Shown here: positions 24,301-34,505 of the stretch, in pieces
How the letters are laid out: each line of letters starts with the position of its first letter
How positions within the stretch are numbered: position 1 is the stretch's first letter
Source: Isoetes taiwanensis
Taxonomy: Eukaryota; Streptophyta; Lycopodiopsida; Isoetales; Isoetaceae
Length of the DNA stretch: 64,000 bases
Direction: 5' to 3'
NCBI GenBank assembly: GCA_021234155.1
Contig: JAJEKV010000033.1
Coordinates: 8,897,641 to 8,961,640, forward strand
Program-made: the position numbers and the translations under genes
The notes under the pieces: generated by a model
The model's database searches: none
What the model was told of the DNA's origin: nothing
The model's input: the letters and a program-made list of their open reading frames with translations, nothing else

Positions 24301-24408
24301 AAAGTAAAACACAAGCTGAAGGGGGCAAGCACAGCATTTCACTTTCCAGATGAAGTCCATGAGATATTGTTATCACAACTTCCAGCAATTGTAGATGACA
24401 TGGACTAA
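21313..24408 (+). pseudogene. Element 1 DDE-like transposase, decayed
   Basis: Starts at MEGENSNGSGGSKRKYADIG (21,313). A first exon runs to a donor near 21,934; a TGTACA-rich intron ends at a TTATTGCAG acceptor near 22,585. The second exon has a Cys-rich region (CTCCCSVCASQ, then CIKGECDECG) and the catalytic-type core: VVDFAENYT (first Asp), YVWSDGCASQFKSA (second Asp) and FFGSGHGKGTHDGEAG. The C-terminal part to the stop at 24,406-24,408 includes an acidic stretch and the segment ELIPGCHNKYKL. Related uncharacterised proteins with DF(S/A)ENY and SDGCA(S/A)Q(Y/F)K occur widely in eukaryotes. An in-frame stop near 21,650 and shifts near 23,095, 23,275 and 23,690 make it a pseudogene. Confidence 0.8.
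22060..22515 (+). repeat. TGTACAT-rich palindrome cluster in transposase intron
   Basis: More than ten TGTACAT / ATGTACA words, several as TAGATGTACATTAGATGTAC strings (for example 22,415-22,440), lie in the presumed intron of the Element 1 transposase. The core TGTACA is self-complementary. Similar clusters lie at 24,520-24,580 and 32,560-32,960 and next to both TIRs. Confidence 0.75.
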
Positions 24409-24479
24409 GTCAGATCTGTGGTACTTTCCAGAAATATTGTAATACTTTGTTCATATAAAATATAAGAATTGAACACATT

Positions 24480-24585
24480 TTCATTGTACATGACATGGAC
24501 TATTTCAGAAGTGCATTAGGTACATCAATGTACATAAGATGTACAACAATGTACATCTTATGTACATCTGTTGTACATTCCAGAA
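24480..24585 (+). repeat. TGTACAT palindrome cluster downstream of transposase
   Basis: Within about 60 bp there are five TGTACAT words in alternating orientation, forming an imperfect inverted repeat around 24,536-24,560 (ATGTACATAAGATGTACAA against its complement). It lies between the convergent transposase and cargo genes. Confidence 0.7.
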
Positions 24586-24767
24586 ATATTATAAAAATTT
24601 GTTAAGTGTAAGTTGATTAGAATTGAACATAAGAAAGTTGAATTGCATAAACATTAAAAATAGTTTCAGCCATGGCAAAGATAAGAAATGGACAGGTTTT
24701 CATGTACAAATGGTTGATATATTTATATTGTGGACATAAATACAACACACCTGAAAATGAACATGGC

Positions 24768-25143
24768 TCATAATTCATGGCCTAGCTTCAAAATGTCAGT
24801 AGGAGCCTGATATCTTATGACTATTACATCATGTCTTCCAGCCCGACAAGAGGCTAAAGAGATATCCTCTATAGCAGTAGTCCATGCGGTTTCTATAGCA
24901 CGTGCCACTGACAAACCTTTCCATCCTACATGGCCTGCATCTTCCAGGACACGTGCCTTCCCCCAAGGGTTGTGCAACAAGTGATTTGTTGCCAATATAC
25001 ATTTCATGGTTGCTCATTCCTCATAATTTTCAATATGGCCAACCTTTTCCCAAAGTCTAGGAACATCAGTATAGAGGCGATAATCGGTCCCCAACCCTAT
25101 GTTGGTTTGTATTACCTCTGGGTGCAGCAGAACTCTCTCTTAG
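24768..25143 (-). pseudogene. Element 1 cargo, C-terminal exon(s), unassigned
   Basis: Minus-strand frame of 80 codons ending ...VIRYQAPTDILKLGHEL with a stop at 24,768, preceded in the same frame by NIGLGTDYRLYTDVPRLWEK and one stop. I do not recognise the domain. Its position, the last coding stretch before the transposase 3' end, suggests that it ends the cargo gene. Confidence 0.45.
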
Positions 25144-25309
25144 TTTCTTAATAGTCTTTTGTGTTTCAGTCCATTCATCTACAAAGCAAATGAAGATCAC
25201 TTAATTATGTATACACACTCATAATTGTACCAATAAGAAAGACAGTAAAAACAGAGCACTCAAGTGCAATGAACAAAAACTTTGATACATATATTCATAA
25301 CATTTGAAT

Positions 25310-26095
25310 TTGTACATCAGTCAAAGTCTGTACCAACAATGGGCCAGTCGAGAGGCCAATAACATGATGGCAGTTTCTCCATTCCTTGCTCCATATATTG
25401 ACTAAATTTAGGCAGCAGAGCACCCAAGTTGCTGCCATAGTTTGCCAGCTAAATCTGTTCCACCTGCTCTGATATGCCATCTGCTGCATTAGTCATTGGA
25501 TGCTCTTTTACATAAACTATACCATCTTCAGCCACTTTGAATCCATTAAGCCATGGAATGAGCTCCATGACAAGCAATCTGTCGTCAGCTAATATCGGTG
25601 TCCAAGAGAAAGGACATATGTAGCTTCCTACAGGATTCAGAGTGGATTTGTATCTTTCGTCGTCGATCAGAACTGTATTTCCATAGTACTCTGGGTACTC
25701 TTTCCATACCACAGCTAATGGCTTCACAAACAACCCCTTTTGAGGTTCAGTAGGGTGTTTGTGTGGCAGAGTCCAACACTGCTCCTGGCTGTAAACAAAC
25801 TTCAGCTTTATGGAAAAAGCATCACAAATATGATCCACAATTGGTTGAGGATTTTTAGTAGTGAGTGAAGACCAGATGGCAACATCAAACCCTTCTCTTA
25901 CAAATGACAACAATGATGCTAACCCTGGCCTGCAGTAAAAAAACCTGTTTCCTAAATTGAATTGAAGCTCATCTTTCTGGATCTGTTGGTATCTTGAGTT
26001 AATATTTTTATTCTTGTGCACACTCTTGTCCAACACAGAATTTAAGTCAAAGATAATGAGCTTTCTCCCTGACTTAGATGATTCACCTGTCAGCA
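25310..26095 (-). pseudogene. FCP1/NIF-like HAD phosphatase domain in Element 1 cargo
   Basis: An exon starts after the acceptor TTGCTGACAG near 26,093. KLIIFDLNSVLDKSV carries the HAD motif I; the second acidic residue of the usual DxD is Asn, as in plant DLNG-type NIF-like proteins. CRPGLASLLSF and VAIWSSLTTKN (motif II region) follow, then VLIDDERYKSTLNPVGSY (motif IV region). The fold normally acts as a protein phosphatase, as for the RNA polymerase II CTD; the substrate here is unknown. After SEQVEQI a stop occurs, yet the same frame continues with LANYGSNLGALLPKFS to 25,310, so one in-frame stop breaks the end. The likely source is a captured host gene. Confidence 0.75.
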
Positions 26096-26289
26096 ACAAA
26101 ATACTTGAGAGTCTATTCACAATTTATAATTACATTTCAGATTACACAATTGAGAAAACACATTGATAATTACACAATTGTTATTTGCACAGGTGTAAGT
26201 GAGACAAAAAAAATCATTTTTTCATTATTTATTGAGTACAAAGAAGCTCGGAGCATGGCTCATACAAAACTATAATTTACAAACAAGCC

Positions 26290-27538
26290 AAAGAGACTAT
26301 CTACCCTGTGTAGGAACAACTGCTTGTATATTCATCTCGCCTTCTACAATTAATGCCTCCATTAGATGATCCCTCCGTGACTTGGCATAGGCATCAGTGA
26401 ACCAACTGGGTGTCATCTGCATGGTGCACAAGTATTAGAGGACTATACCAACAAATAACTAATAGGAAAATAACATGTTCTACTTACAAAATTGGAGCTT
26501 GGCTGTGCAGCAACCATGGCATCTATGAATTTGTGCATGTAAGCCACAATGTACATGCAAGGGTTGCTGGTACTAGTTTCTGGCACTTTAGGACAGAAGA
26601 CAGGAGCATCAAAGTTCTTCCTACCATAGCTTAAGCTGTTGGATCCGAGCATCATGCTATTGATCACAAGCTTATGAAACTTGCAAAATTGCAATGTGAG
26701 AATAAACAAAGCATAAGAAATTGCAATATGAGAATAATCAAATCATAAAAAACAAAATAGAAACTCATACTTACTTCTGGACCACTTTAGCATCGGGTAC
26801 ATAGCCTTTGACAGGAGAGAGGATCTGTATACTTGGGCTAGCTATAGATGGAAAAGAGCTTTTCACTGGACCAGCAAGCACAAGTATTGCCAATGCCACA
26901 TTTGGGCCTTGCAGAATTGGAACAAATATGTATTGGCATCTTGCAATCAAAATGCCATCCAGCCCTTCCTTTATGTTAGTGTTCTGTGCATCTGCCCCCC
27001 CTGTTCTTGAGGGAATTCACAAGGAAGCTGTCTGGTCGTAACATAAAAAACTTGTGTTTCCAATCAGATGGAAGACAGCTACAAAGGTACCTGCACACAA
27101 ATCCAGAATACATATTAATACATAAGATGAGTGACTCAGGGAATGAAATAACATAAATATGTTGAAATGCTAGCCTACCTCCCATAGACATCTACCATCT
27201 TAGAGGTCAAGTCCAGCTTCCAGCAGAACTCGTCAACATCACTTTGAAAGACAAAGGGTGCAGGCTTAGGAGGACAGTCCCTAGAAGGAGTGAATGGAAC
27301 CAACCTTTTCAGTCGGTCCACTAAATTGTACAAGGAAACAACAGCATTAGCAAAAGAATATATCCGTTGCAATCAATTGTATATTACTCACCTTGTTTTT
27401 TCATCACCTGCTTCAGCATCTTCTGTGGACTACTGCACCTTATTTGTTATCACATCAATATTTGCTTGTAGTTCCTCCTCTTCATCTTCCGGTTCCGACT
27501 CAGCAGGATCAGCTTCCTTCACGGCCTGTGATCGTGTC
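26290..27538 (-). pseudogene. Element 1 cargo, middle exons, unassigned
   Basis: Exon-like minus-strand blocks with plausible splice sites. At 27,538-27,393 lies an acidic stretch (ESEPEDEEEELQANIDV) with one in-frame TAG. At about 27,320-27,177 is VDRLKRLVPFTPSRDCPP then FCWKLDLTSKMVDVYGR. At 27,092-27,000 is LCSCLPSDWKHKFFMLRPDS. At 26,695-26,485 is NPCMYIVAYMHKFIDAMVAA then QPSSNF before GTAAGT. At 26,418-26,290 is MTPSWFTDAYAKSRRDHLME. Order and strand suggest one gene with the neighbouring phosphatase-like exon. No known domain was recognised. Confidence 0.5.
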
Positions 27539-27707
27539 CTATGTACAAAAAAAATGTGGTTAATTATCATAAATCTGAGATGTTTAACAAAATTAGCTCA
27601 TCTTGCACCCCGGGGGGTTCAGGTATGTATTCCCTAGAATACATGTGCGTGGACGGAAGAGGGGTTTTTTTGAAAAAAAAAGTGCATTATACCGGTTAAT
27701 GCGTTTT

Positions 27708-28130
27708 GGCCCGGATGTATGCATTTTCCACGGTCAGGGGGATGGATTTCTTCGAGTTTGCTAAAGGCGTAAGAGTACGTTTTAGGGCTTTGAATCCAAG
27801 CTTGCTGCCGAGAAAATCGTCAAAGGGATTTGGTTGGCGCCCGGATGTATGCATTTTCCACGGTCAGGGGATGGATTTCTTCGAGCTGCTAAAAGGCGTA
27901 AGAGTACGTTTTAGGGCTTTGAATCGAAGCTTGCTGCCAGAAAATCGTCAAAGGGATTTGGTTGGCGCCAGATTTATGCATTTTCCACGGTCAGGGGATG
28001 GATTTCTTCGAGCTGCTAAAGGCGAAGAGTACGTTTTAGGGCTTTGAATCAAGCTTTGCTGCCAGAAAATCGTCAAGGGATTTGGTGTTTGAGGAGGGTT
28101 TTGAATCCAAGCTTTGCTCGATACATAGCG
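27708..28130 (+). repeat. three tandem units of ~127 bp
   Basis: Units begin at about 27,708, 27,836 and 27,963 with CCCGGATGTATGCATTTTCC (the third reads CCAGATTTATGC). They share GGATGGATTTCTTCGAG, AGAGTACGTTTTAGGGCTTT and AAAATCGTCAAAGGGATTTG. A partial fourth unit follows. They are subterminal in Element 3. Confidence 0.85.
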
Positions 28131-28689
28131 ATTTAATTTGGCGCAGCCCACTTCTTGAAGTCCTTTGCATACAGGTATGACGAAATGGCATTCTTCCATC
28201 GCCTTTGACTAGTTACAAAATCACGGATTTTTAGATTTAAGTATTTTGGATGGCCCTGAGTTGAGATTGCTTGTGATTTTTGCTTGCATACAAACAAAGA
28301 TCCCCGGGCTACATCTTTGGAAGTTACGTGCCAAGGCATAATATCAACCGTAGCATGGCCCATATGAAGCAAGGCTTGGTGAAACTTCGCCAGTTGGATG
28401 CTTGGTCCACAGGAAAATGTCCTTTTGGATCTTTGTTGGAGTGAAAGCTAGCATCTACTATGGTCGCTTCATGAATTGAAGCTATCGGATCTGCTTCACC
28501 AAGCATAAAAAACGATGATATTTTTGAAATGCAAGTACAGGACATCGAAGCTTGGTCGAAGCATCTGCTACTTGTGGTAACAAAACACACGAAATCTGAG
28601 TGAGTTTTTCCGATACTTGGCTTCTAGGCTTATAGGAATGCTTATGAATGGTGCATGCTTGAGAATGCATGTTACATAGTACCACCATT

Positions 28690-30990
28690 TGGAATGACAC
28701 TTTATATCTATTTTGTAGAGCTCCTATTATAACGATGATTCGTGTTGAAGATGTCTTTGAAACAACCTTATCTGCGGGCAAGCTTGATGGGCTTAGGGAG
28801 CAAAACGAAATTCCTTGTGGCATGATTACGCATTCGCAAGACACCCTATGATGATACAAACAAGAAGCAATTTTTAGAAGAGCTCCAAATCAGGTTTGGG
28901 AAATTAAATACGCCCCGATTTCACTTTCGAATTTTCTATGGCCCGCGTTCTATGGCTATTTGTCTCATTTAAACATACTTAGACTAGGAATTTGGAAAAT
29001 GTCCGCCTAGTAATACTTTTAGGCATTTGATTTAGCTTTTCGATGCCCGATGTTTCAATGCAAACAGAGTTATGGTCTATTAGATATGGTCATTTTGCCA
29101 ATCTGATGTTAATTCGAACAAAGAAACTATTTGTCTTGTTTAGACAAAGTTAGACTAGGATTTTGAAAAAGGGTTAAGCCTAGCATTAATTTTAGGCATT
29201 TGATTAATCTCTCGTAATGCCCGTTGTTTCAACGCAAATAGAGATATGGTCATTTTATAATCTGTTGTACATGATGACATTCAATAGAAAGATACCATGT
29301 ATTACTTTGTTTCTCAAAAACTCTAGAGATATATTTGGAAAGTTAAAATTCTCCCAATATGTCTTGTTGTTGTGGGTCCCATGGATTAGGTCTATTTGAT
29401 AGGCTCGGACATATTTCGATGTTCAAGGGATGATTTCAGTCCTTGAGTTGGACCCAGAGCGAAGACTCGAGTTGTAAAACCGAATAATGAGAACTAAGGA
29501 GACAAAGAAAGCACTTGTACAAGCATGTTGATGCAGCTGAGGGAAGCTGAGTTGAAGGCAAAGCGAGGTCGGATGTCTTCTATGCGTAACATTCTCCTTT
29601 GTATGTTTTGCTTCAAATTGCTCTTGTATAATGTATGCTATGTATTTACTAGCTGGGTATGCTTTTGCTCATTCCTATTTACTTGGCTTTGAATTTATTC
29701 ATGTTAATATTACATGTCGTAAATCTTGAACATGATTGTACCCGGCATCTTGTCGGGTTAAGTAATAACATGTATACATGCATGCAGGTTTCTATATCCT
29801 TAAAGGAGAAGGTTTCTGAGGCCAAGGATCAGGTATAGCATTGACACACTATTAAATTAAGTTTGAGGAGAGGCTGTAAGTAGCAGTATTATTCTTGTTT
29901 AGGCAAAGGAAACTGTCGGGAAATTTCAAGTGAATAAGGAGGAGATTGGAAAGAAAAGTGAGGAACCTTTTCCAAAGGCAGACACAAAAACTAGAGATCG
30001 GTGGCATTTTCTTTGCACGAGTTTGTTCAAGAGGTCCAAGAAGAAATAAAGCATGTCTTTGGCGCATATTTCAAAGGTATGCCTAATTGTAAACAAATTC
30101 AAAGAGTCTTTGGTGCCTTTTAGATTCTAAAACTTCGAAAAATGTGAATTGTTTTGCGGGGTGATTTGTCATCTTTAAAGAAATGGTGCGAGAGAAAGTG
30201 GATCGGATTTGTCATGCGAAACGCAGAGCTTATGAAAGCGAGGGCATTTTCTTAGATAATAAGGTTGGTGGTCTCGGGAGTTATGTAAAATGGTCACAGT
30301 GGCGATGTAAACAATGTGTATTATTGATTTTGTTTATATCGAAGTTGAGGTGAAAGAGACAAAACTTGTTGGCAATGTCCCTATTATTATTTTCGCAGAT
30401 GAGTATAATGAACTTACAAGCTTTAACATGAGATAATAGGCATTCATGAGTAAAACAAATATCTTGTTAAACCTAATTCTTTTTTGTCATTTTTTTTTAG
30501 TTTCAGACGCATAACAAATATATTGTGTGCGAAGAGATCGGTATGGGAACATCGGGGAAAGGTTCAAAGGTAAGAGTGTTAATAACTTGGGTGGTTGGTG
30601 GTTGTAGATAGTCATTCACGATGTCTTTTTGTGTTACATTAAGGATAATATTCAAAAGCAGTTTATTATCGTGGGCAATTGCAACAAATACCCCGGAAGA
30701 AGGCGACAATAATTTTACTCCACGGTGGCAGCTAAAGGGAAATGCAACAACTTGGAGTCTGGCCGTTATTTAATATACGATAAGTTCAACAGCCAGACTA
30801 TTGCTTATGGAGCGACTTCGCATGCGAGGAGACATCCGCCATGTTTGGATACTACGATTTTTTGAAGCCTTTTGGCGGTCGATTAACATTACCCTTGGAT
30901 CGTTAACAAGAAATTGCGATTGTCTAAGGAGAAGCAAGGAGCAACAAATGCCATTTTTGAGAAAATTTCTGCCAAGGTAGTTCTAATGGA
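28690..30990 (+). pseudogene. broken plus-strand exon-like tracts in Element 3
   Basis: Stretches with splice-like borders read IRVEDVFETTLSAGKLDGLR (about 28,735-28,795), KEKVSEAKDQ before GTATAG (29,790-29,832), AKETVGKFQVNKEEIGKKSE (29,903-30,050), VDRICHAKRRAYESEGIFLD (30,198-30,257) and SGRYLIYDKFNSQTIAYGAT (30,756-30,818). They may be exons of the Element 3 gene. Stops break them and no family was recognised. A diverged direct repeat (about 28,970-29,100 and 29,147-29,255) lies within. Confidence 0.35.
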
Positions 30991-31349
30991 TCGGATAAGT
31001 TATAGAGAATAATCGTTATCATACTTGTTGATTGCAAGTGCAAAGAAAGATGTGAGATTTAGAGGGCTACATTGAGAATTATTTTTGTGCGAAGTCTAAA
31101 AAAATGTTAGTGCATCTTTGGACTTCTTAGGGTTTGCATTTTACTTATTTATCGGGAGGAAAATGGTTCATATAAGTTAGCAAATATTTGGAAGAAGAGA
31201 ATCATTTATAGGAAAATTTTGAATTGTGAAACAAGTTCCATTGTTGCAAAAATTCTGGTAAATGCCAAATGTTAAAAAAATATCACTCGTGACATTAAAA
31301 TTCATTTTTGGAGTGCATAATAGTAACTACCTCTTAGATGGAGGAGGTT

Positions 31350-31466
31350 GCTTGTGGTCAGGCGTGCCACGTGTGGTGTTAGCTGTGAGTGGCATTGCCT
31401 TATGTGGGTTGGGTTTACGCACGCGGTGGTGTTAGCTGTGAGTGGCATTGCCTTATGTGGGTTTAC
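31350..31466 (+). repeat. tandem duplication in Element 3
   Basis: GGTGTTAGCTGTGAGTGGCA with the following TTGCCTTATGTGGGTT occurs twice, at about 31,375 and 31,426, with a 51-bp period. It is subterminal in Element 3. Confidence 0.7.
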
Positions 31467-31859
31467 TTAAGTGTGTATAATATGTGATCCATGGGACCTG
31501 AAATTTTGGTTTACTTACGGGTCACGTTTGACACCTAGGAGGCTACAATACGTGATCCATGTGACCTGAAATTACGCGATCTATAACCTGAAATTTGCAG
31601 ACTGGATGTAAATATACGGTAGAGGGTAGGATACATGAATGAATAATGGACGTAAAAATAAGGTTAAGGGTAGGGCAAGAAGTGCTTAGACTGGGTGTAA
31701 AAGTATGGAATCGGGTATGATTCTTCGACAGTATGGGACCGTATACATAGGGGTTTCTATGGAGGGTCAGCTGTATACAGAGGGGTTTCTCCTGACTTGA
31801 TGCACGCACATGCCATATGCCCCTTATATAGAGGTGACCCCCCCGGGTCTTGCACATAC

Positions 31860-32469
31860 CTCTTTCTTGGTGGTGGTGGCACTTTTTTGCCTGGAGATTT
31901 TCTTTTTGGAGGACATTTTTTTGTTGCTGGAGATTTTGCCTGTTTTTTGCCTCTTGGACATCACCACCATTCTTTTACCTCCTCTTTGGAGTGGACTCAA
32001 CTACCAACTCAACTTCCTCTTCCCTGGTATCTCCTGGGTTAAAATCTGGATCTGTGTCCATTGTAGCTTCTGTAACAGGTACAGAACTTGCACCTGCAGA
32101 TGATGCTGAGACAGAAGCTGAATCTTTCTTAGGAGCTTCTCCAATTATTAATTTAGCACTTGGTGATGAAAGTGTTTCTGTTGCAGCAGTCAGTGAAGGC
32201 TCTGCACCTGCAACTGCTTTAGCTTTCTCAATTGCCATCCTCTCTATTTCCTCGACTTCACTTTGTCATGTTCGAGGAGGCACTGTTGCAGATGGTTCTA
32301 TTACCGGCACTGTAAATGTCATTGGTGATCTGGAGCTGGAAGGTTTCGGGTCTACAGATTCGGTCTGCTTATGCTCAATAAAATCTGTAAAGAGAGTCGA
32401 TGCAGATGGCTCAAGAACATCAGCCATTAAAGCTGCTTCTGGGATAGGAGCAGCCTCATCTGCAAACAA
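31860..32469 (-). pseudogene. Element 1 cargo, low-complexity acidic/basic region
   Basis: Minus-strand frame reading ADEAAPIPEAALMADVLEPS then a Ser/Pro/Thr/Ala-rich tract, EEEVELVVESTPKRR and a Lys-rich end (KKMSSKKKISRQKSATTTKK) that meets an intron donor at about 31,859. Stops or shifts occur near 32,265 and 31,975. It looks like a disordered region with a nuclear-localisation-type tail. Function unknown. Confidence 0.5.
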
Positions 32470-32539
32470 ATAAATGATCTAAATTTCAATAGACATAAAA
32501 GAACATGAAAACAGAACTTAAACAATGAGAAATATCTGG

Positions 32540-32960
32540 TACATTCGGCTTCAACATGTCCATTTCATGTACATAAAATGTACCAAATGTACGTAACTAC
32601 ATTTAACTGTAGCCAAATGTATATGTACATGTGCCTCAATGTACATAGATGTACCTCAATGCACCTAGATGCACCCAGATGCACCCAGATGTACCCAAGT
32701 ATCCAGTTAGGGAATGTAGATCTATGCCCAAAAAAACACATATATGTAAAAAATGCACAAACTTATGAATCCATCTACAGATGCACTCTAAAAATAAATG
32801 CATGTACATCTATTTGCAAATGTAGACTCCATTAGATACATGTACAACTCATCTGCAGTCCAAGCTCAAAAATAAAAGCGTCAATAAACAAGCAAATATA
32901 TGCCTATGTACCTCTGCTTACAGATGTACACTAAAAGTTATACATGTACAAGGAATAGCA
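32540..32960 (+). repeat. ATGTACA/ATGCACC palindrome-word cluster in cargo intron
   Basis: ATGTACAT-type words are dense at 32,565-32,700 and 32,800-32,960. A run of AGATGCACCC steps (32,660-32,690) appears to be a drifted version of AGATGTACAT. It lies in a presumed intron of the Element 1 cargo gene. Confidence 0.65.
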
Positions 32961-33181
32961 ATGCACTGAAGGCCATACATGTAGAACTGTGCAGATTACA
33001 ATAACAAATATGAATTAAGAGAAATATAAGTTTAAATTAGTTGAGAGCAATGCATACCTTTCCGTGAGGAAACCAAGCTGGAATTGAATGCCCTCATCCC
33101 AGATGCAACCTTTTATGCAATTATGTCTTTCATGGACCAGATAACACAAGCAGAAGAGGCAATAAGCATCTCTGCATGGAG

Positions 33182-33711
33182 CTAGCAGCAACAAACTAGT
33201 TTTGCCAAAGCCTTGGCCACAACAGGTACATGAACTGAATGTGATGAACTGGAAGTAGCTCCTATAGGGTAGGGCCTTGGGTGCAGAACAATAAGTCCTG
33301 CTTTCCCCATGAAATCCAAAATCTGTGAATGCCTTTGCTGAACCAATTCAATGCAATTAAGTTTTTCCTTTGCTTGTTCAATTGAGATTTCATGCCTTTC
33401 AATTTCTTTAGTTGCTTCCTGCAAACCAATTTCTAGCTTAGAAGAGTGCTGCTCTTTCTCATGTCTACTCATAACCAAGTCTTCCAACTTGTAATTCAAC
33501 ACTCTGAAGCTAACTTGATTTCCGGCGGGATCACAGGACAATTTGTCAAATTCAATTTTGTCTCATCTATTTTCTTTATAATCTGCTGCAGATCTTCAGA
33601 TAGCATATCCTTTCTACCCTCAATCCGGCTGATGACCTTCAATGCATCCCTCCTTTTTTCTTCCAGTGCTTCTACTTCATTCAATAGGTTAGTCTTCTCC
33701 TCCAGACCCAT
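33182..33711 (-). pseudogene. Element 1 cargo, coiled-coil region
   Basis: Minus strand. MGLEEKTNLLNEVEALEEKR to KKIDETKLN (33,711-33,545) and, in another frame, EKEQHSSKLEIGLQEATKEI to CIELVQQRHSQILDF (33,460-33,310) have the heptad-like Leu/Ile/Lys/Glu spacing of coiled coils. A frameshift or splice lies near 33,540. Possibly a dimerisation part of the cargo protein. No family assignment. Confidence 0.5.
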
Positions 33712-33779
33712 ACTTAAGTAAGCGCTTTATTGTGTCAACATCGATCTAGAATAACCCGGGGCTCTAATATTCTCACTGC

Positions 33780-34244
33780 TGTCGATGTCTGTTTGATATT
33801 TGAGGATTTACCTGTTGTAGGGTCCTCTGTAGTTTCTGAAGTTTTGGCAAGATCTTTGGCGGTCCTAGCCACGTCCATCCAATCAACAAGCCGTCCCTTC
33901 AAGTGAAGAGCAAATGCTCTGGCAAAATAGGTAGAAACATAATGGTTTGTAACCTGTTTCTTGCCATAAACCAATTCATAATATTTAAAAAAATCATCTT
34001 TCCATGCGTTCTGGATTCTCCCTTCCTTGAATCCTCGTCTATTTTTTGGAGCTTCATCCCATACCTCGTTCATAACCATCTCTATGTGGGCCTCTGCATG
34101 TTTATCACAGAGGTCTTTGGCTTGGATCACATCAGAACCCAAACGTAAACTCCTCGGAGGTAAGATTCCATTACCGGAAGCACTGGCTTCTTGCTTGGGC
34201 TGTGATGATAAGCAAGCACTGATCTGGGGGCGTTTTGAGGCCAT
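33780..34244 (-). CDS. Element 1 cargo, first exon, unknown protein
   Basis: The first ATG of the cargo gene is at 34,244-34,242 (MASKRPQISACLSSQP), 260 bp inside the right TIR, so this is the natural 5' exon. The exon is open for about 155 codons and then meets a possible donor GTGAGA near 33,781. Contents: a disordered start, then HAEAHIEMVMNEVWDEAPKN, YYELVYGKKQVTNHYVSTYF and HLKGRLVDWMDVARTAKDLA. The compact helical middle could be a DNA- or protein-binding domain, but I do not recognise it. No lesion is seen in this exon. Confidence 0.5.
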
Positions 34245-34479
34245 AGCTAGGTGAAGAATTCGTGATCGGAATTCAAGCAGAGAAGGCAGGGGCGGGATAG
34301 TGAACGAGAGGCAAACCAAGAAAGAATATGGTAAAGAATTTCAAAATCCGAAAATTGTGCGGTTTCAGAGTGGTGGATAGCCATTAATCATGGCAGTTAC
34401 TAGCGGATCATGATGACAGTTATTCCAAAAATGTGCATTCGGTACATATGTATATGTACAAAAAGGGCTACATTTATAG

Positions 34480-34501
34480 ACACCCTTTCATGCTTTTACC
34501 C
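34480..34501 (-). repeat. Element 1 right TIR
   Basis: Reads CTTTCATGCTTTTACCC at the outer end on the plus strand and is followed by AACT (34,502-34,505). Confidence 0.9.
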
Positions 34502-34505
34502 AACT

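Larger units (their letters stand above)
27608..31847. mobile_element. Element 3: 4.2-kb transposon nested in Element 1
   Basis: Short imperfect TIRs (left CCCGGGGGGTTCAGG, right complement CCCGGGGGGGTCACC) are flanked by TCTTGCA on both sides (27,601-27,607 and 31,848-31,854). The 7-bp direct repeat is taken as the target duplication. Joining the flanks restores an intron donor (GTATGTGCAAG) of the Element 1 cargo gene, so the insertion is intronic. The interior holds tandem repeats near both ends and broken plus-strand exon-like tracts. No transposase was recognised, so the superfamily is open. Confidence 0.75.
20996..34501. mobile_element. Element 1: 13.5-kb DNA transposon with 4-bp TSD
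   Basis: TIRs of 22 bp starting GGGTAAAAGCATGAAAG (left 20,996-21,017; right 34,480-34,501, one mismatch) are flanked by AACT on both sides (20,992-20,995 and 34,502-34,505). It carries a plus-strand DDE-like transposase relic in the left part. A minus-strand, multi-exon cargo occupies the rest: coiled-coil and acidic regions plus an FCP1/NIF-like phosphatase domain. TGTACA-type palindromes occur near the ends and in introns. A second transposon (27,608-31,847) is nested inside; without it Element 1 is 9.27 kb. The 4-bp TSD and protein type fit a Sola-like superfamily, but this is inferred. It is inserted in a Helitron relic. Confidence 0.9.

Noticed and set aside
31110-31860. Coding frames running across the right end of Element 3
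   Set aside because: They span the element boundary and change composition at the TIR, so they are chance frames.
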